In this document: one piece after another, positions 24,918 through 32,747 of the stretch | Position numbering within the stretch: the first letter of the stretch is position 1 | Layout: each line of letters opens with the position of its first letter | Assembly: GCA_900100895.1 (NCBI GenBank) | Contig: FMTX01000007.1 | Location: 248,001-312,000, forward strand | Length of the DNA stretch: 64,000 bases | Source of the DNA: Lachnospiraceae bacterium YSD2013 | Lineage (GTDB): Bacteria; Bacillota; Clostridia; Lachnospirales; Lachnospiraceae | Direction of reading: 5' to 3' | The notes under the pieces: model-generated | What the model was told of the DNA's origin: nothing | The model's database searches: none | The model's input: only the letters and a program-made list of their open reading frames with translations | Translations under genes and position numbers: made by a program

Positions 24918-25148
24918 ATGAAAACAATTCAGATTTCTTTAAACTCAATTGACAAAGTTAAGTCATTCGTTAATGACATCACCAAGTTCGATTATGATTT
25001 CGACCTTGTATCAGGCAGATACGTAATCGACGCTAAGTCCATTATGGGTATTTTCAGTTTGGATCTTTCCAAGCCCATCGACTTAAACATCCACGCTGAA
25101 GACGGCGCTGAAGAAGTTCTTGAAGTTCTCAAGGCTTACATGGTTTAA
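24918..25148 (+). CDS. HPr-fold protein without the phosphocarrier histidine
   Basis: The 76-residue protein aligns along its length with HPr of the phosphotransferase system. The Ser46 helix is conserved (VIDAKSIMGIFSLDLSKPIDLNIHAEDGAEEVLEVLKAY), but where HPr has G-[IL]-His15-A-R-P it reads NSIDKVKSFVNDI, with no His. It therefore cannot accept phosphate from enzyme I by the standard route, but could still be a substrate of HPr kinase. It has a strong promoter, AGGAGG ribosome binding site and terminator, so it should be well expressed as a single gene. It is distinct from the second HPr-like gene at 46873-47130. Confidence 0.8.
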   Translation: MKTIQISLNSIDKVKSFVNDITKFDYDFDLVSGRYVIDAKSIMGIFSLDLSKPIDLNIHAEDGAEEVLEVLKAYMV

Positions 25149-25163
25149 TCAATAAGTAATATG

Positions 25164-25185
25164 CGGGGCGCCGAAACGCGCCCCG
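25164..25185 (+). terminator. Terminator of the HPr-like gene
   Basis: Perfect 8-bp GC stem (CGGGGCGC / GCGCCCCG) with a 6-base loop; the bases after it are AAATATAG, without a T-run. Confidence 0.7.
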
Positions 25186-25228
25186 AAATATAGTAACTGT
25201 TAACAATATTATTAATACTTCAACCGCG

Positions 25229-25253
25229 AAGCCCTAAAGGGCTTATTTTTTTA
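25229..25253 (+). terminator. Second plus-strand terminator before thiI
   Basis: AAGCCC-TAAA-GGGCTT followed by ATTTTTTT. Its orientation protects thiI, which converges from the right, from plus-strand transcription. Confidence 0.75.
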
Positions 25254-25257
25254 CCCT

Positions 25258-26448
25258 TTATTCTTCGTCTGCGCTTACAATAATAGTTTCTCTTGTCTCA
25301 AGCGCAATCTTTACAAGTTCGTCTATCTTCTCATTTAAATTAAGCTCGTGTTTCTTGATAACAGAAAGATTGGGCTTGGTAACGGGATGCTTGGCCACGA
25401 AGATGGTACAGCAGTCTTCGTAGGGCTGAATGCTGGTCTCGTAAGTGTCAATCTTCTTGGAAATCGTAACAATGTCTTCCTTGTCAAATCCGATGAGGGG
25501 TCTGAATACGGGAAGTGTGCAGACTTCATTGGTAACAGCAAGGGAGTGCGTGGTCTGGCTGGCTACCTGGCCGATGCTCTCGCCGGTGATGAGGGCCTGG
25601 CATTCGGTTTCTTTGGCAATCTCCTCAGCAATCTTCATCATGAAACGACGCATGATGATAGTAAGTTCTTCGTGAGGACATTTCTCGTAGATGTATAACT
25701 GAATGTCCGTAAAGTTGATGATATGAAGGTAGATGGGGCCGCTGTAACGTGATACGTAGCGGGCAAGATCCACAACCTTCTGCTTGGCACGCTCGCTGGT
25801 GTAAGGGGGCGCATGGAAATAGGTCGCGTCAATCTTAACGCCGCGCTTGGCAATCATGTAACCTGCAACGGGAGAATCGATACCGCCCGAAAGAAGGAGC
25901 ATCGCCTTGCCGTTGGTGCCCACGGGAAGTCCACCGGGACCGGGGATAATCTCGCTGTAAATAAATATCTTCTCACGTACCTCTACGGTAACGGTGATTT
26001 CAGGGTTGTGAACGTCTACCTTAAGCTCGGGGAACGCATCGAGAAGCGCGCCGCCGACGGTTGCATTAAGTTCCATGGAATCAAGGGGATAGGTCTTGTT
26101 GGAACGTCTTGCGTTAACTTTAAAGGTCTTGTTCTTGTCGGGGTATACGTTGTCGAAGTACTTAACGACTTCTTTGTACAGGTTCTCGGGCTCCATGTCT
26201 TCGATACGAACCATGGGGCAGATGCCCGAAATACCGAATACGTGCTGAAGACTCTCGATTACTTCGTCGTAGTCAAACTCGCCTTCGAAATCCACGAAGA
26301 TACGGCCGGAGGTCTTGGTGACCGCCTTGTGAGCGTCAACGCTCTTGAGCGCGTACTTAATCTGGCGTACGAGCATATCCTCGAAGATGTATCTGTTTTT
26401 TCCTTTGACGCCTATCTCGGCGTACTTAATCAAAAATGAACTGAACAT
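25258..26448 (-). CDS. thiI: tRNA 4-thiouridine synthetase ThiI
   Basis: Uses ATP and persulfide sulfur from a cysteine desulfurase to make 4-thiouridine at tRNA position 8, and can feed thiazole synthesis. The protein has an N-terminal ferredoxin-like/THUMP region (YAEIGVKGKNRYIFED ... HVFGISGICPMVRI) and a PP-loop LLLSGGIDSPVAGYM. It ends at about residue 396 without a rhodanese domain, as in most Firmicutes. I use ATG 26448 (MFSSFLIKYAEIGVKG) with AAGGT upstream; the longer frame begins inside nifS. The sulfur donor gene lies directly upstream. Confidence 0.93.
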   Translation of the reverse strand: MFSSFLIKYAEIGVKGKNRYIFEDMLVRQIKYALKSVDAHKAVTKTSGRIFVDFEGEFDYDEVIESLQHVFGISGICPMVRIEDMEPENLYKEVVKYFDNVYPDKNKTFKVNARRSNKTYPLDSMELNATVGGALLDAFPELKVDVHNPEITVTVEVREKIFIYSEIIPGPGGLPVGTNGKAMLLLSGGIDSPVAGYMIAKRGVKIDATYFHAPPYTSERAKQKVVDLARYVSRYSGPIYLHIINFTDIQLYIYEKCPHEELTIIMRRFMMKIAEEIAKETECQALITGESIGQVASQTTHSLAVTNEVCTLPVFRPLIGFDKEDIVTISKKIDTYETSIQPYEDCCTIFVAKHPVTKPNLSVIKKHELNLNEKIDELVKIALETRETIIVSADEE

Positions 26449-26455
26449 ATTTACC

Positions 26456-27622
26456 TTACTTTCTAACAAAACGTGAATACATGTCTATAACTTCTCTTAA
26501 CGCTTGAAGCGCAAATTCCAACTCTTCATGTGTGGTGAACTCCGACATACTGATGCGGAGCGCGCCGTCCATTTCCTCGGCTGTGGCACCCATGGACTTA
26601 AGCGTCGAGGATTCTTTCTTACTGTGTGATGCGCAAGCGCTGCCGGCGGATACGTACACACCCTTTTCCTCGAGTGCATGAAGCATAACCTCGGAGCGAA
26701 GCCCCTTCACGGAAATATTAATAATGTGAGGTGCCGTCTCCTCGACTTTCTCCGGGTCGCAGCCGTTGATGCAGACTCTGTCTATCTTGGACACTTCTTG
26801 TAAAAAGAATCTCTTAAGCTCATAGAGACGCTCGCGGTTACCCTGCAAGTCCTTGGTAATAAGCTCGGTCGCAAGTCCGATACCTGCGATGCCGGGAACG
26901 TTGAGTGTTCCGTTACGCATGCCTTTCTGCTGGCCGCCGCCGTAGGATATGGGCTTAATCTTAACCTTCTCGCCTACGTAGAGGATTCCGATGCCCTTGG
27001 GGCCGTGAATCTTGTGGCCGCTTACCGAAAGCATGTCGATGTTCATCTTCTTGGGAAGAATCTCGTTCTTACCGAAGCCTTGAACTGCGTCTACGTGGAA
27101 GAGGCAGCCCGGATTTTTCTTTTTAATCAAAGCACCTGCCTCGGCTATGGGCTCGAGGGCTCCCACCTCGTTGTTCGTATGCATGATGGATACGAGGATG
27201 GTGTCGGGTCTTAATTTCTCTTCTAGTTCCGTAAGACTTATGCGTCCCATGTTGTCGACCGAAAGGTAGTCAATCTCGAAGCCTTCGCTTGCAAGATACT
27301 CAACCGTCTTTAGAATCGCGGGATGCTCTATCTTGGTGGTGATGATGTGCTTGCCGGCGCGGCAGTTGGCTCTGGCGGTGCCGATGAGTGCGAGGTTGTC
27401 GGACTCGGTGCCGCCGGAGGTAAAGAGGATTTCTTTGTCCTGGACTTTCAGCGCTTTGGCAATTTGCTTGGTGGCGAGGGTGACGTATTTCTCGGCGTCA
27501 ACGCCTTTGGTATGCATGCTGGAAGGATTGCCGTAATCCTCGAGCATGATTTGTGTCATGAGTTTAGCCACCTCAGGGTAGACCTTAGTGGTGGCGGAAT
27601 TGTCCAAATATATTTCTTTCAT
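26456..27622 (-). CDS. Cysteine desulfurase (NifS/IscS class)
   Basis: PLP enzyme releasing sulfur from cysteine as a protein persulfide. The 388-residue sequence starts MKEIYLDNSATTKVYPEV, with the PLP lysine in SVSGHKIHGPKGIG and the catalytic Cys in VSAGSACASHSKKESSTLKSMG. Being placed directly before thiI, it is most likely the dedicated NifZ-type sulfur donor for tRNA thiolation rather than for iron-sulfur cluster assembly. Its start shares a base with the prmA stop. Confidence 0.93.
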   Translation of the reverse strand: MKEIYLDNSATTKVYPEVAKLMTQIMLEDYGNPSSMHTKGVDAEKYVTLATKQIAKALKVQDKEILFTSGGTESDNLALIGTARANCRAGKHIITTKIEHPAILKTVEYLASEGFEIDYLSVDNMGRISLTELEEKLRPDTILVSIMHTNNEVGALEPIAEAGALIKKKNPGCLFHVDAVQGFGKNEILPKKMNIDMLSVSGHKIHGPKGIGILYVGEKVKIKPISYGGGQQKGMRNGTLNVPGIAGIGLATELITKDLQGNRERLYELKRFFLQEVSKIDRVCINGCDPEKVEETAPHIINISVKGLRSEVMLHALEEKGVYVSAGSACASHSKKESSTLKSMGATAEEMDGALRISMSEFTTHEELEFALQALREVIDMYSRFVRK

Positions 27623-28677
27623 TATTTACGTCCTGTTACGCTTGCCCATTCGCCGTCTTCCGTAATCTCGACTACGGTGAGGCCTGCATCCTCCATGGCC
27701 TTAGCCACCATGGATGCTTTTTCTTTAAGAATGCCGGAAGTGATGATGATACCGCCTTCTCTCGCAGCCGCTGCCGCCGCGGGCATTAAGGGTACCAGAA
27801 CTTCTGCTAAGATATTCGCAAATACAATGTCGTAGCCTGTTCCCACCTGCTTCTGAACCGCTTCATCGGTGATGATGTTACCGAGTATCAGGTCAAAGGA
27901 GTCCTGCGACTGTCCGTTCATCTCGAGGTTCTCCGCTACTGCGGGCTCGGCGCAAGGGTCGAGGTCGGTTCCCACTACGTGGCCTGCTCCGTATAAAAGC
28001 GCCACGATACCTAAGATACCGCTACCCGTTCCGACATCAAGGATGCTGTCGCCTTCCTTAATATATTTCTTAAGCTGCTTAATACAGAGCCTTGTGGTCT
28101 CGTGCATACCGGTTCCGAATGCAGTGCCGGGGTCTATGTGAAGGACTTTCTTGTCCTTGTCTTTCTCCTGTACTGTTTCCCATGAAGGGGTGATGAGGAG
28201 GTCGTCAATCGTGAACTGGTGGAAATAGTTCTTCCAGTTGTTGATCCAGTCGATGTCCTCGGTCTTATCAATCTCAACGGTGCCTGCGCCGATGTCCATC
28301 CAGGACCTAACTTCATCGAGAGTTTCCTTAATAGCTTTAAGAAGCTCTTCCTTGTCCCAGATAATCTTCTTGGTGCCGTCGTCAGTGTAGAGAGAATAGG
28401 ACAAATCCTCGCCAAAGTTTGCTTTGGCCGTTTCGCTTCTGTCGTCGAGAAGAAGCTTGCCGTCGTCGCCCTCTTCAACAAAGAAATTGAGGTACGCAAC
28501 TCCGTCGTCCTCCTCGGTCTGGGGCAGAATGTCCACAAACATCTGCTCCTTCTCAAGCGTGGTAAGAGGAATCTTGTCCTCAATCTGCGCGCCCTCAAGG
28601 CCTATATCGTAGAGGCTGCTGATGATAATGTCCTCAGCCTCGGTTGTCGTCTTAACTCTGTATTTAATCCACTTCAT
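27622..28677 (-). CDS. prmA: Ribosomal protein L11 methyltransferase
   Basis: SAM-dependent trimethylation of ribosomal protein L11. The 351-residue protein has an N-terminal L11-recognition domain (MKWIKYRVKTTTEAEDIIISSLYDIGLEGAQIED) and the SAM domain with DPGTAFGTGMHETTRLC, ILDVGTGSGILGIVALLYG and DIVFANILAEVLVPL. It is longer than the usual 300-315 residues, the excess being in the acidic middle of the recognition region. It heads the prmA-nifS-thiI unit; its promoter carries a DnaA-box sequence. Confidence 0.92.
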   Translation of the reverse strand: MKWIKYRVKTTTEAEDIIISSLYDIGLEGAQIEDKIPLTTLEKEQMFVDILPQTEEDDGVAYLNFFVEEGDDGKLLLDDRSETAKANFGEDLSYSLYTDDGTKKIIWDKEELLKAIKETLDEVRSWMDIGAGTVEIDKTEDIDWINNWKNYFHQFTIDDLLITPSWETVQEKDKDKKVLHIDPGTAFGTGMHETTRLCIKQLKKYIKEGDSILDVGTGSGILGIVALLYGAGHVVGTDLDPCAEPAVAENLEMNGQSQDSFDLILGNIITDEAVQKQVGTGYDIVFANILAEVLVPLMPAAAAAAREGGIIITSGILKEKASMVAKAMEDAGLTVVEITEDGEWASVTGRK

Positions 28678-28756
28678 AACTAAATCCTATATGCGTCCGG
28701 GCACAATTGCCCTTGTACTTAACTATAAATCAATTTGCAAATAAATGCCATAGCAC

Positions 28757-28797
28757 ATTATCCACATGTTGGCGCGGATAGTCAAGATTTTTCCACA
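28757..28797 (-). promoter_or_regulatory. prmA operon promoter overlapped by DnaA-box sequences
   Basis: On the minus strand TTGACT (28780-28785) and GATAAT (28757-28762) are separated by 17 bases. On the plus strand TTATCCACA, a perfect DnaA box, covers 28758-28766 and therefore the -10 element. TTTTCCACA, one mismatch away, covers 28789-28797 just beyond the -35. The promoter elements are clear; binding by DnaA is an inference. Confidence 0.6.
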
Positions 28798-28918
28798 TTT
28801 GCGACAGTTTTAACCACGGTCTTTTGCACGCTTAGGGCATAAAGATATGGAGAAAAAAAAAGAAATGTTATATCATATATGCAAAGGAGCAGGCAGTCAC
28901 GCCTGTAAGAATCAATAT

Positions 28919-29659
28919 ATGTATCATTTTTTCGTAGACCCGAGCGCTATATGCGATAAGACTATTACAATCACGGGTAAGGATGTTAATCATATTAAGA
29001 ATGTGCTCAGAATGAAGCCCGGCGAGGAGATTTCGGTCAGCACAAGCGAATCCGATGCCGAGTACAGGTGTATCGTACGTGAACTTACCGATGATGCGAT
29101 AACTTGCGAGCTGGCTTTTATCAAAGAAGGAACTGAACTTCCCTGCAAGATATACCTCTATCAGGGGCTTCCGAAATCGGACAAGATGGAGCTTATCATC
29201 CAGAAAGCAGTTGAGCTCGGCGCTTTCGAAATCATTCCTGTAGAGATGAAGCGCTGCGTCATGAAGCTTGAGCCCAAGAAAGTAGATTCCAAGATTGCAC
29301 GCTGGCAGGCGATTTCCGAGGCGGCAGCCAAGCAATCGAAGCGCACTGTAATTCCCGAGATTACCAAGCCTATGACTTACGGTGAGGCCGTTGCCCGCGC
29401 GAGCGAGTGTACGCACAAATGGGTACCTTACGAAATGGCCGACGGCATGACTCATACCCGCGAGCTCTTCGAATCCGTTAAGCCCGGCGACTCGGTTGCA
29501 ATCTTCATCGGCCCCGAAGGCGGCTTCGAGCAGACAGAAATTGAAAAAGCCCGCAATGCAGGCTTTGAAATAATTACTCTCGGCAAAAGAATCCTTCGCA
29601 CCGAGACCGCAGGAATGGTTGTACTTAGTAACTTAATGATGATGTTAGATAAAGGGTAG
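28919..29659 (+). CDS. rsmE: 16S rRNA m3U1498 methyltransferase RsmE
   Basis: SPOUT methyltransferase modifying U1498 of 16S rRNA. The protein begins MYHFFVDPSAICDKTITITGKDVNHIKNVLRMKPGEE (PUA-like domain) and ends with the knot motifs VAIFIGPEGGFEQTEIEKA and LGKRILRTETAGM. The family start is MYHFFV at 28919, giving 246 residues; the open frame reaches ATG 28847, and because the 28919 start lacks a clear ribosome binding site, an extended N-terminus is possible. It diverges from prmA. Confidence 0.92.
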   Translation: MYHFFVDPSAICDKTITITGKDVNHIKNVLRMKPGEEISVSTSESDAEYRCIVRELTDDAITCELAFIKEGTELPCKIYLYQGLPKSDKMELIIQKAVELGAFEIIPVEMKRCVMKLEPKKVDSKIARWQAISEAAAKQSKRTVIPEITKPMTYGEAVARASECTHKWVPYEMADGMTHTRELFESVKPGDSVAIFIGPEGGFEQTEIEKARNAGFEIITLGKRILRTETAGMVVLSNLMMMLDKG

Positions 29660-29672
29660 GCTAGGCCTACCC
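29654..29672. terminator. Bidirectional hairpin between rsmE and purA-like gene
   Basis: GGGTAGGC-TAG-GCCTACCC, an 8-bp perfect stem that includes both stop codons of the converging genes. The T-tract is short on either side. Confidence 0.55.
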
Positions 29673-30866
29673 CTTAATATTCTCCGCATATTTATCTGCT
29701 GATAAGTGTATCTTCTCAAATGTATTCTTAACCGGAGAATTCTTTTCAAACTCATCAATATTCATTTTCTCGGCATCAAATAAGACACGTCCGTCACTTT
29801 CATTCAAATGTGTTAAAAGCAAACTTAACTTCGGCCTATAATCAAGCGTCTTTATATCCTCTTCCACGGGTCTGACAAACTCTTCGACCGATTCATGGAA
29901 CCCGAAACGCAGTGTTCCTTGCCATTCGTTGGGTTGATTAGTAACATCTGTTATTATTCCAGGTATATCTGAGGCCTTGCACTCGCAAGGAAGCTCGCCG
30001 GCGCCGTGGCGGGTGACATAGCTACGGGAGACATATAGTACTTCATCAAGCCTTTCTCCCACGTTATTGAGGATCAGCGCTATATTTGCAAGTCCGGTGC
30101 GAGAACCGGTTACATTGGGATAGAATCTCTTGCACTCGGAATCCAGCAATAATCCTTGCCCGTTTTCAAAGATTACTTGGTCATATCCGTTAAAGAAATC
30201 TTTCTCCGATTCAACCGTTTCAACCCACTTCAAATTATTGTGTACTGTTTTCGCATAATTTATGACAATATTGTCATCGTGCAGCAATTGTGTATACTCG
30301 CCGAGCGATTCAAGCGCCAATCCTTCATCCTTTAAACGCTTCTGAACATAATTTTCTCTAATTTCTAACAATTTATGAATCAGCCCTTCTACCCCAAGCT
30401 TAATAACATCATCAACCGTTATTTTATATCCCGCCTGCTCGCGAAGTTCGCATTCATAGATGCCCATTCCGCAGCTTCCGTGACGCCCGGTACCGCGCGC
30501 AGTCTCGAAAGCCATGTTGAGTATTACGTCCAAAATCGTTGTGATTCCGGCATTCTCCGACGCATACACCCGCGGCACGAATCCGCCCACTTCACGGAAC
30601 TCCTCAATCTCCTCTGCCAGCTTATATAGATCCGGATGGTATGTCGAAGCCCAGTAAGTATCCGCATGCCGAAACGAGCCCGACGATAATTCATGAAAAA
30701 CAAAGCGCTTAGTCCCCGTCTCCACAGTGTGACCGGACTGAGCGCCTCCATTGGCCCTCACCACCAGATTCTTCGTACCATTAAGGCACAAAAAATCTGT
30801 GGCAAGACCCTTACCTTCGTCTCCGAAATTTTTACCTATTACTGCTTTAAAAACCGTCTTACTCAA
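29667..30866 (-). CDS. Divergent adenylosuccinate synthetase (PurA-like)
   Basis: The 399-residue protein retains core PurA motifs: VIGKNFGDEGKGLATDF (P-loop-like GDEGKG with the catalytic Asp), RANGGAQSGHTVETG (the catalytic His of AGHT, preceded by Gln-Ser instead of Asn-Ala), and YVTRHGAGELPCE. Other parts differ from biosynthetic PurA, for example ARGTGRHGSCGMGIYE where TSRGIGP is usual, and it is shorter than the usual 425-430 residues. It begins at TTG 30864-30866, overlapping the stop of the vWA gene (TTGA), so it is translationally coupled to it. PurA joins IMP and Asp with GTP; here the substrate may differ. The operon context with a vWA protein and a pseudokinase is not that of purine biosynthesis. 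Confidence 0.8.
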   Translation of the reverse strand: MSKTVFKAVIGKNFGDEGKGLATDFLCLNGTKNLVVRANGGAQSGHTVETGTKRFVFHELSSGSFRHADTYWASTYHPDLYKLAEEIEEFREVGGFVPRVYASENAGITTILDVILNMAFETARGTGRHGSCGMGIYECELREQAGYKITVDDVIKLGVEGLIHKLLEIRENYVQKRLKDEGLALESLGEYTQLLHDDNIVINYAKTVHNNLKWVETVESEKDFFNGYDQVIFENGQGLLLDSECKRFYPNVTGSRTGLANIALILNNVGERLDEVLYVSRSYVTRHGAGELPCECKASDIPGIITDVTNQPNEWQGTLRFGFHESVEEFVRPVEEDIKTLDYRPKLSLLLTHLNESDGRVLFDAEKMNIDEFEKNSPVKNTFEKIHLSADKYAENIKG

Positions 30867-31756
30867 AAGAAAAGACCTTTCTTTTTCGACTTAAAAGTCA
30901 TATTCTTGATAGCGTTCTCAACCACGGGGCGGGCAACCTCGGACCACTGCGAAAGCACGGTCTCTCTGTCCTCACCGTTGGCAAGCTGCATAATCGTGAT
31001 GATGGTCTCGGGAATAGCGTTAACCGATGACTTCGGAAGCACTGCTATTCTTCCGCCCATAATCGACGAGAAGTTCGCAGGAATCAGGCCCTTGTCATTC
31101 AAATGAATATGGAACACCTGATACTTCTCGGAAGCCATATCGTAAAGATTCTTAGAGGAGTAATTGCGTGACGCATCCTTGAAGATATCCTCAATATAAG
31201 GTCCCTTCACCATCTCATGCACATCCGCATCACCGATTGTAAAAAGAAAGCCCTTCTTACCATGCTTCTCAAATGAATCGATTCTGGTGTGCTTGGCAGC
31301 GAAGTACCACATTAACTCGAAGTCCTCGGGCGCATCTCCACCGTTGCCTTCCATCCAAAGCGCAAAGAGCTGCTCCGCGATTCTGATGTCGGACTCAAAC
31401 TGAGTAACCTGCAAAGGTGCTCTGTCAGTCACATCACCGATAGCCGCAAACATAAGCTGCGGATCCTCGATAGGATTGGTCGCATATATCTTAAGCATGG
31501 TCTCGTTAAGACCGTTTTTGGCAATCTCCTCGGACAAATATCCCATGGAGCCCGTAGTATCAAGACCGATGATAACCGGTGTTGAATTGGGGTGCTCCTC
31601 GGAGTCCATGGACTCTCTCATCTCAATAAACTTAGGGTTGAAACGCTCCTCCATGGAACGATTCTTGAAAATCTGCGAAACGCTTGAAGAATCAGTAATC
31701 TTCGCGCTTGCTTTTAACTTGCTCCAGTCAGAGCTTCTGTAACTACCGTATCCCAT
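30863..31756 (-). CDS. vWA-domain protein with intact MIDAS
   Basis: A 297-residue soluble protein. The von Willebrand A domain starts near residue 63: TPVIIGLDTTGSMGYL gives the metal-ion-dependent adhesion motif D-x-T-G-S, with a later TIGDADVHE likely completing it. The N-terminal 60 residues (MGYGSYRSSDWSKLKASAKI...) are a conserved-looking tail without known fold, and the C-terminus is basic. There is no signal peptide or membrane helix, so it acts in the cytoplasm, as vWA proteins of TerY-type and MoxR-associated systems do. AAGGAGATC lies upstream of the ATG. It is the middle gene of the operon. Confidence 0.85.
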   Translation of the reverse strand: MGYGSYRSSDWSKLKASAKITDSSSVSQIFKNRSMEERFNPKFIEMRESMDSEEHPNSTPVIIGLDTTGSMGYLSEEIAKNGLNETMLKIYATNPIEDPQLMFAAIGDVTDRAPLQVTQFESDIRIAEQLFALWMEGNGGDAPEDFELMWYFAAKHTRIDSFEKHGKKGFLFTIGDADVHEMVKGPYIEDIFKDASRNYSSKNLYDMASEKYQVFHIHLNDKGLIPANFSSIMGGRIAVLPKSSVNAIPETIITIMQLANGEDRETVLSQWSEVARPVVENAIKNMTFKSKKKGLFF

Positions 31757-31767
31757 AATTGATCTCC

Positions 31768-32664
31768 TTATTTACCAAATTTATGAAAATGCCTGCCTCC
31801 GAGGCCCTTCTCAATCACTTCGTCCCAGTATTCGAAATCCTTAAACGCATCACTCTTAGGTGCCTGCAAAAGAAAGTCCTTAAACATCTCAGGCGTCCCG
31901 CTGATACCATTACCGATAAGTTTCCGAGCCGTATCGCGTATATCCCTTAAATCAGCTGTCTTATTAAGTCCTCCCATAGCGCTCACATTCTGCCAGCCGC
32001 CCAAGAGCGCCGCTTGGTGAGTCTTGGGATTAATAAATACAGTTTCGGGGCTTATACCGCCGTGCACTTTCTCATTGTATTCAAGCAGGCAAGCGATATT
32101 CTCAAGCCTTGATACAATCCATGCAACATCTTCCCACTCAAGATTTCCGAAAAGCGGTAACGGGAACAGCCCTTCGTCCTTGGCCACTGCCCAGAGAACG
32201 CTGCCGTCGGAAAGTCTGTACGTACCCTTTCCCTGCGGGACACATTTGGCAAGATCCTTCATATCTGCCGCAGGATAAGAAATCTTTGCGACATTGCTCA
32301 TGCTTCGGCTCAGCAAATCCGCCTTGGCCTTATCAAAGATGTAGATGACGCTTTCTTTGGCCACGTATGTCTTAATGCCTGCGGAGTCGTTCATGTATAT
32401 GTATCTTACGGTTATCTCTCCGCCGTCATCGGTGACAAACGTGATAGAATCAGCATTGGTCCACAGATAATCATAGTCTGAAGCCTTAGCCCTATCCTCT
32501 GCAACCGCCGCAAGATACTCAAGCATTCTGCGTCTGAAAACCTTATACCCCGCAAGCTCCTTGTCACTGAAATTGTGCTTGGTGCCGCAGTACGGGCACA
32601 TCAATTCTCCGGCGTGAGAAATTGTCATCTCACCGCCACAGTTGGAACATTTAAAAGAAATCAT
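31768..32664 (-). CDS. Zinc-ribbon protein with a protein-pseudokinase domain
   Basis: The 298-residue protein begins with a TFIIB-like zinc ribbon: MISFKCSNCGGEMTISH ... LMCPYCGTKHNF (C-x2-C, C-x2-C). The rest resembles the C-lobe of a protein kinase: CLLEYNEKVHGGISPETVFINPKTHQAALLGGW. The catalytic-loop H-G-D is replaced by H-G-G, and the DFG by GGW, so the two Asp residues needed for catalysis are missing. The start is ATG 32664 (AAGGAGAG upstream); the longer frame to 32838 runs into the neighbouring gene. First gene of a three-gene operon with a vWA protein and a PurA-like enzyme. I infer a scaffold or nucleotide-sensing role. Confidence 0.78.
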   Translation of the reverse strand: MISFKCSNCGGEMTISHAGELMCPYCGTKHNFSDKELAGYKVFRRRMLEYLAAVAEDRAKASDYDYLWTNADSITFVTDDGGEITVRYIYMNDSAGIKTYVAKESVIYIFDKAKADLLSRSMSNVAKISYPAADMKDLAKCVPQGKGTYRLSDGSVLWAVAKDEGLFPLPLFGNLEWEDVAWIVSRLENIACLLEYNEKVHGGISPETVFINPKTHQAALLGGWQNVSAMGGLNKTADLRDIRDTARKLIGNGISGTPEMFKDFLLQAPKSDAFKDFEYWDEVIEKGLGGRHFHKFGK

Positions 32665-32688
32665 ATAATCTCTCCTTTTCCAAAGAGA

Positions 32689-32718
32689 ATTATAACACAA
32701 AAAGCCTTGGTTACCCAA
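32689..32718 (-). promoter_or_regulatory. Promoter of the pseudokinase-vWA-PurA operon
   Basis: A perfect TATAAT on the minus strand (32689-32694) lies 25 bases before the start codon; a weak TTGGGT (32713-32718) is 18 bases upstream of it and falls inside the MATE terminator stem. Confidence 0.5.
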
Positions 32719-32725
32719 GGCTTTT
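32700..32725 (-). terminator. Terminator of the MATE gene
   Basis: Perfect 11-bp stem (AAAAGCCTTGG / CCAAGGCTTTT) with a 4-base loop; the minus strand continues TTTTTGTGTT. Confidence 0.85.
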
Positions 32726-32747
32726 ACTATACGCGCATATGTGTTGG

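Noticed and set aside
28757-28797. Chromosomal replication origin
   Set aside because: Only one perfect and one near DnaA box, no dnaA/dnaN, no AT-rich unwinding region with trio repeats beside them.
29667-30866. Phage-type PurZ (2-aminoadenine pathway)
   Set aside because: PurZ enzymes replace the catalytic Asp of GDEGKG; here it is intact, and no partner genes of that pathway are visible.
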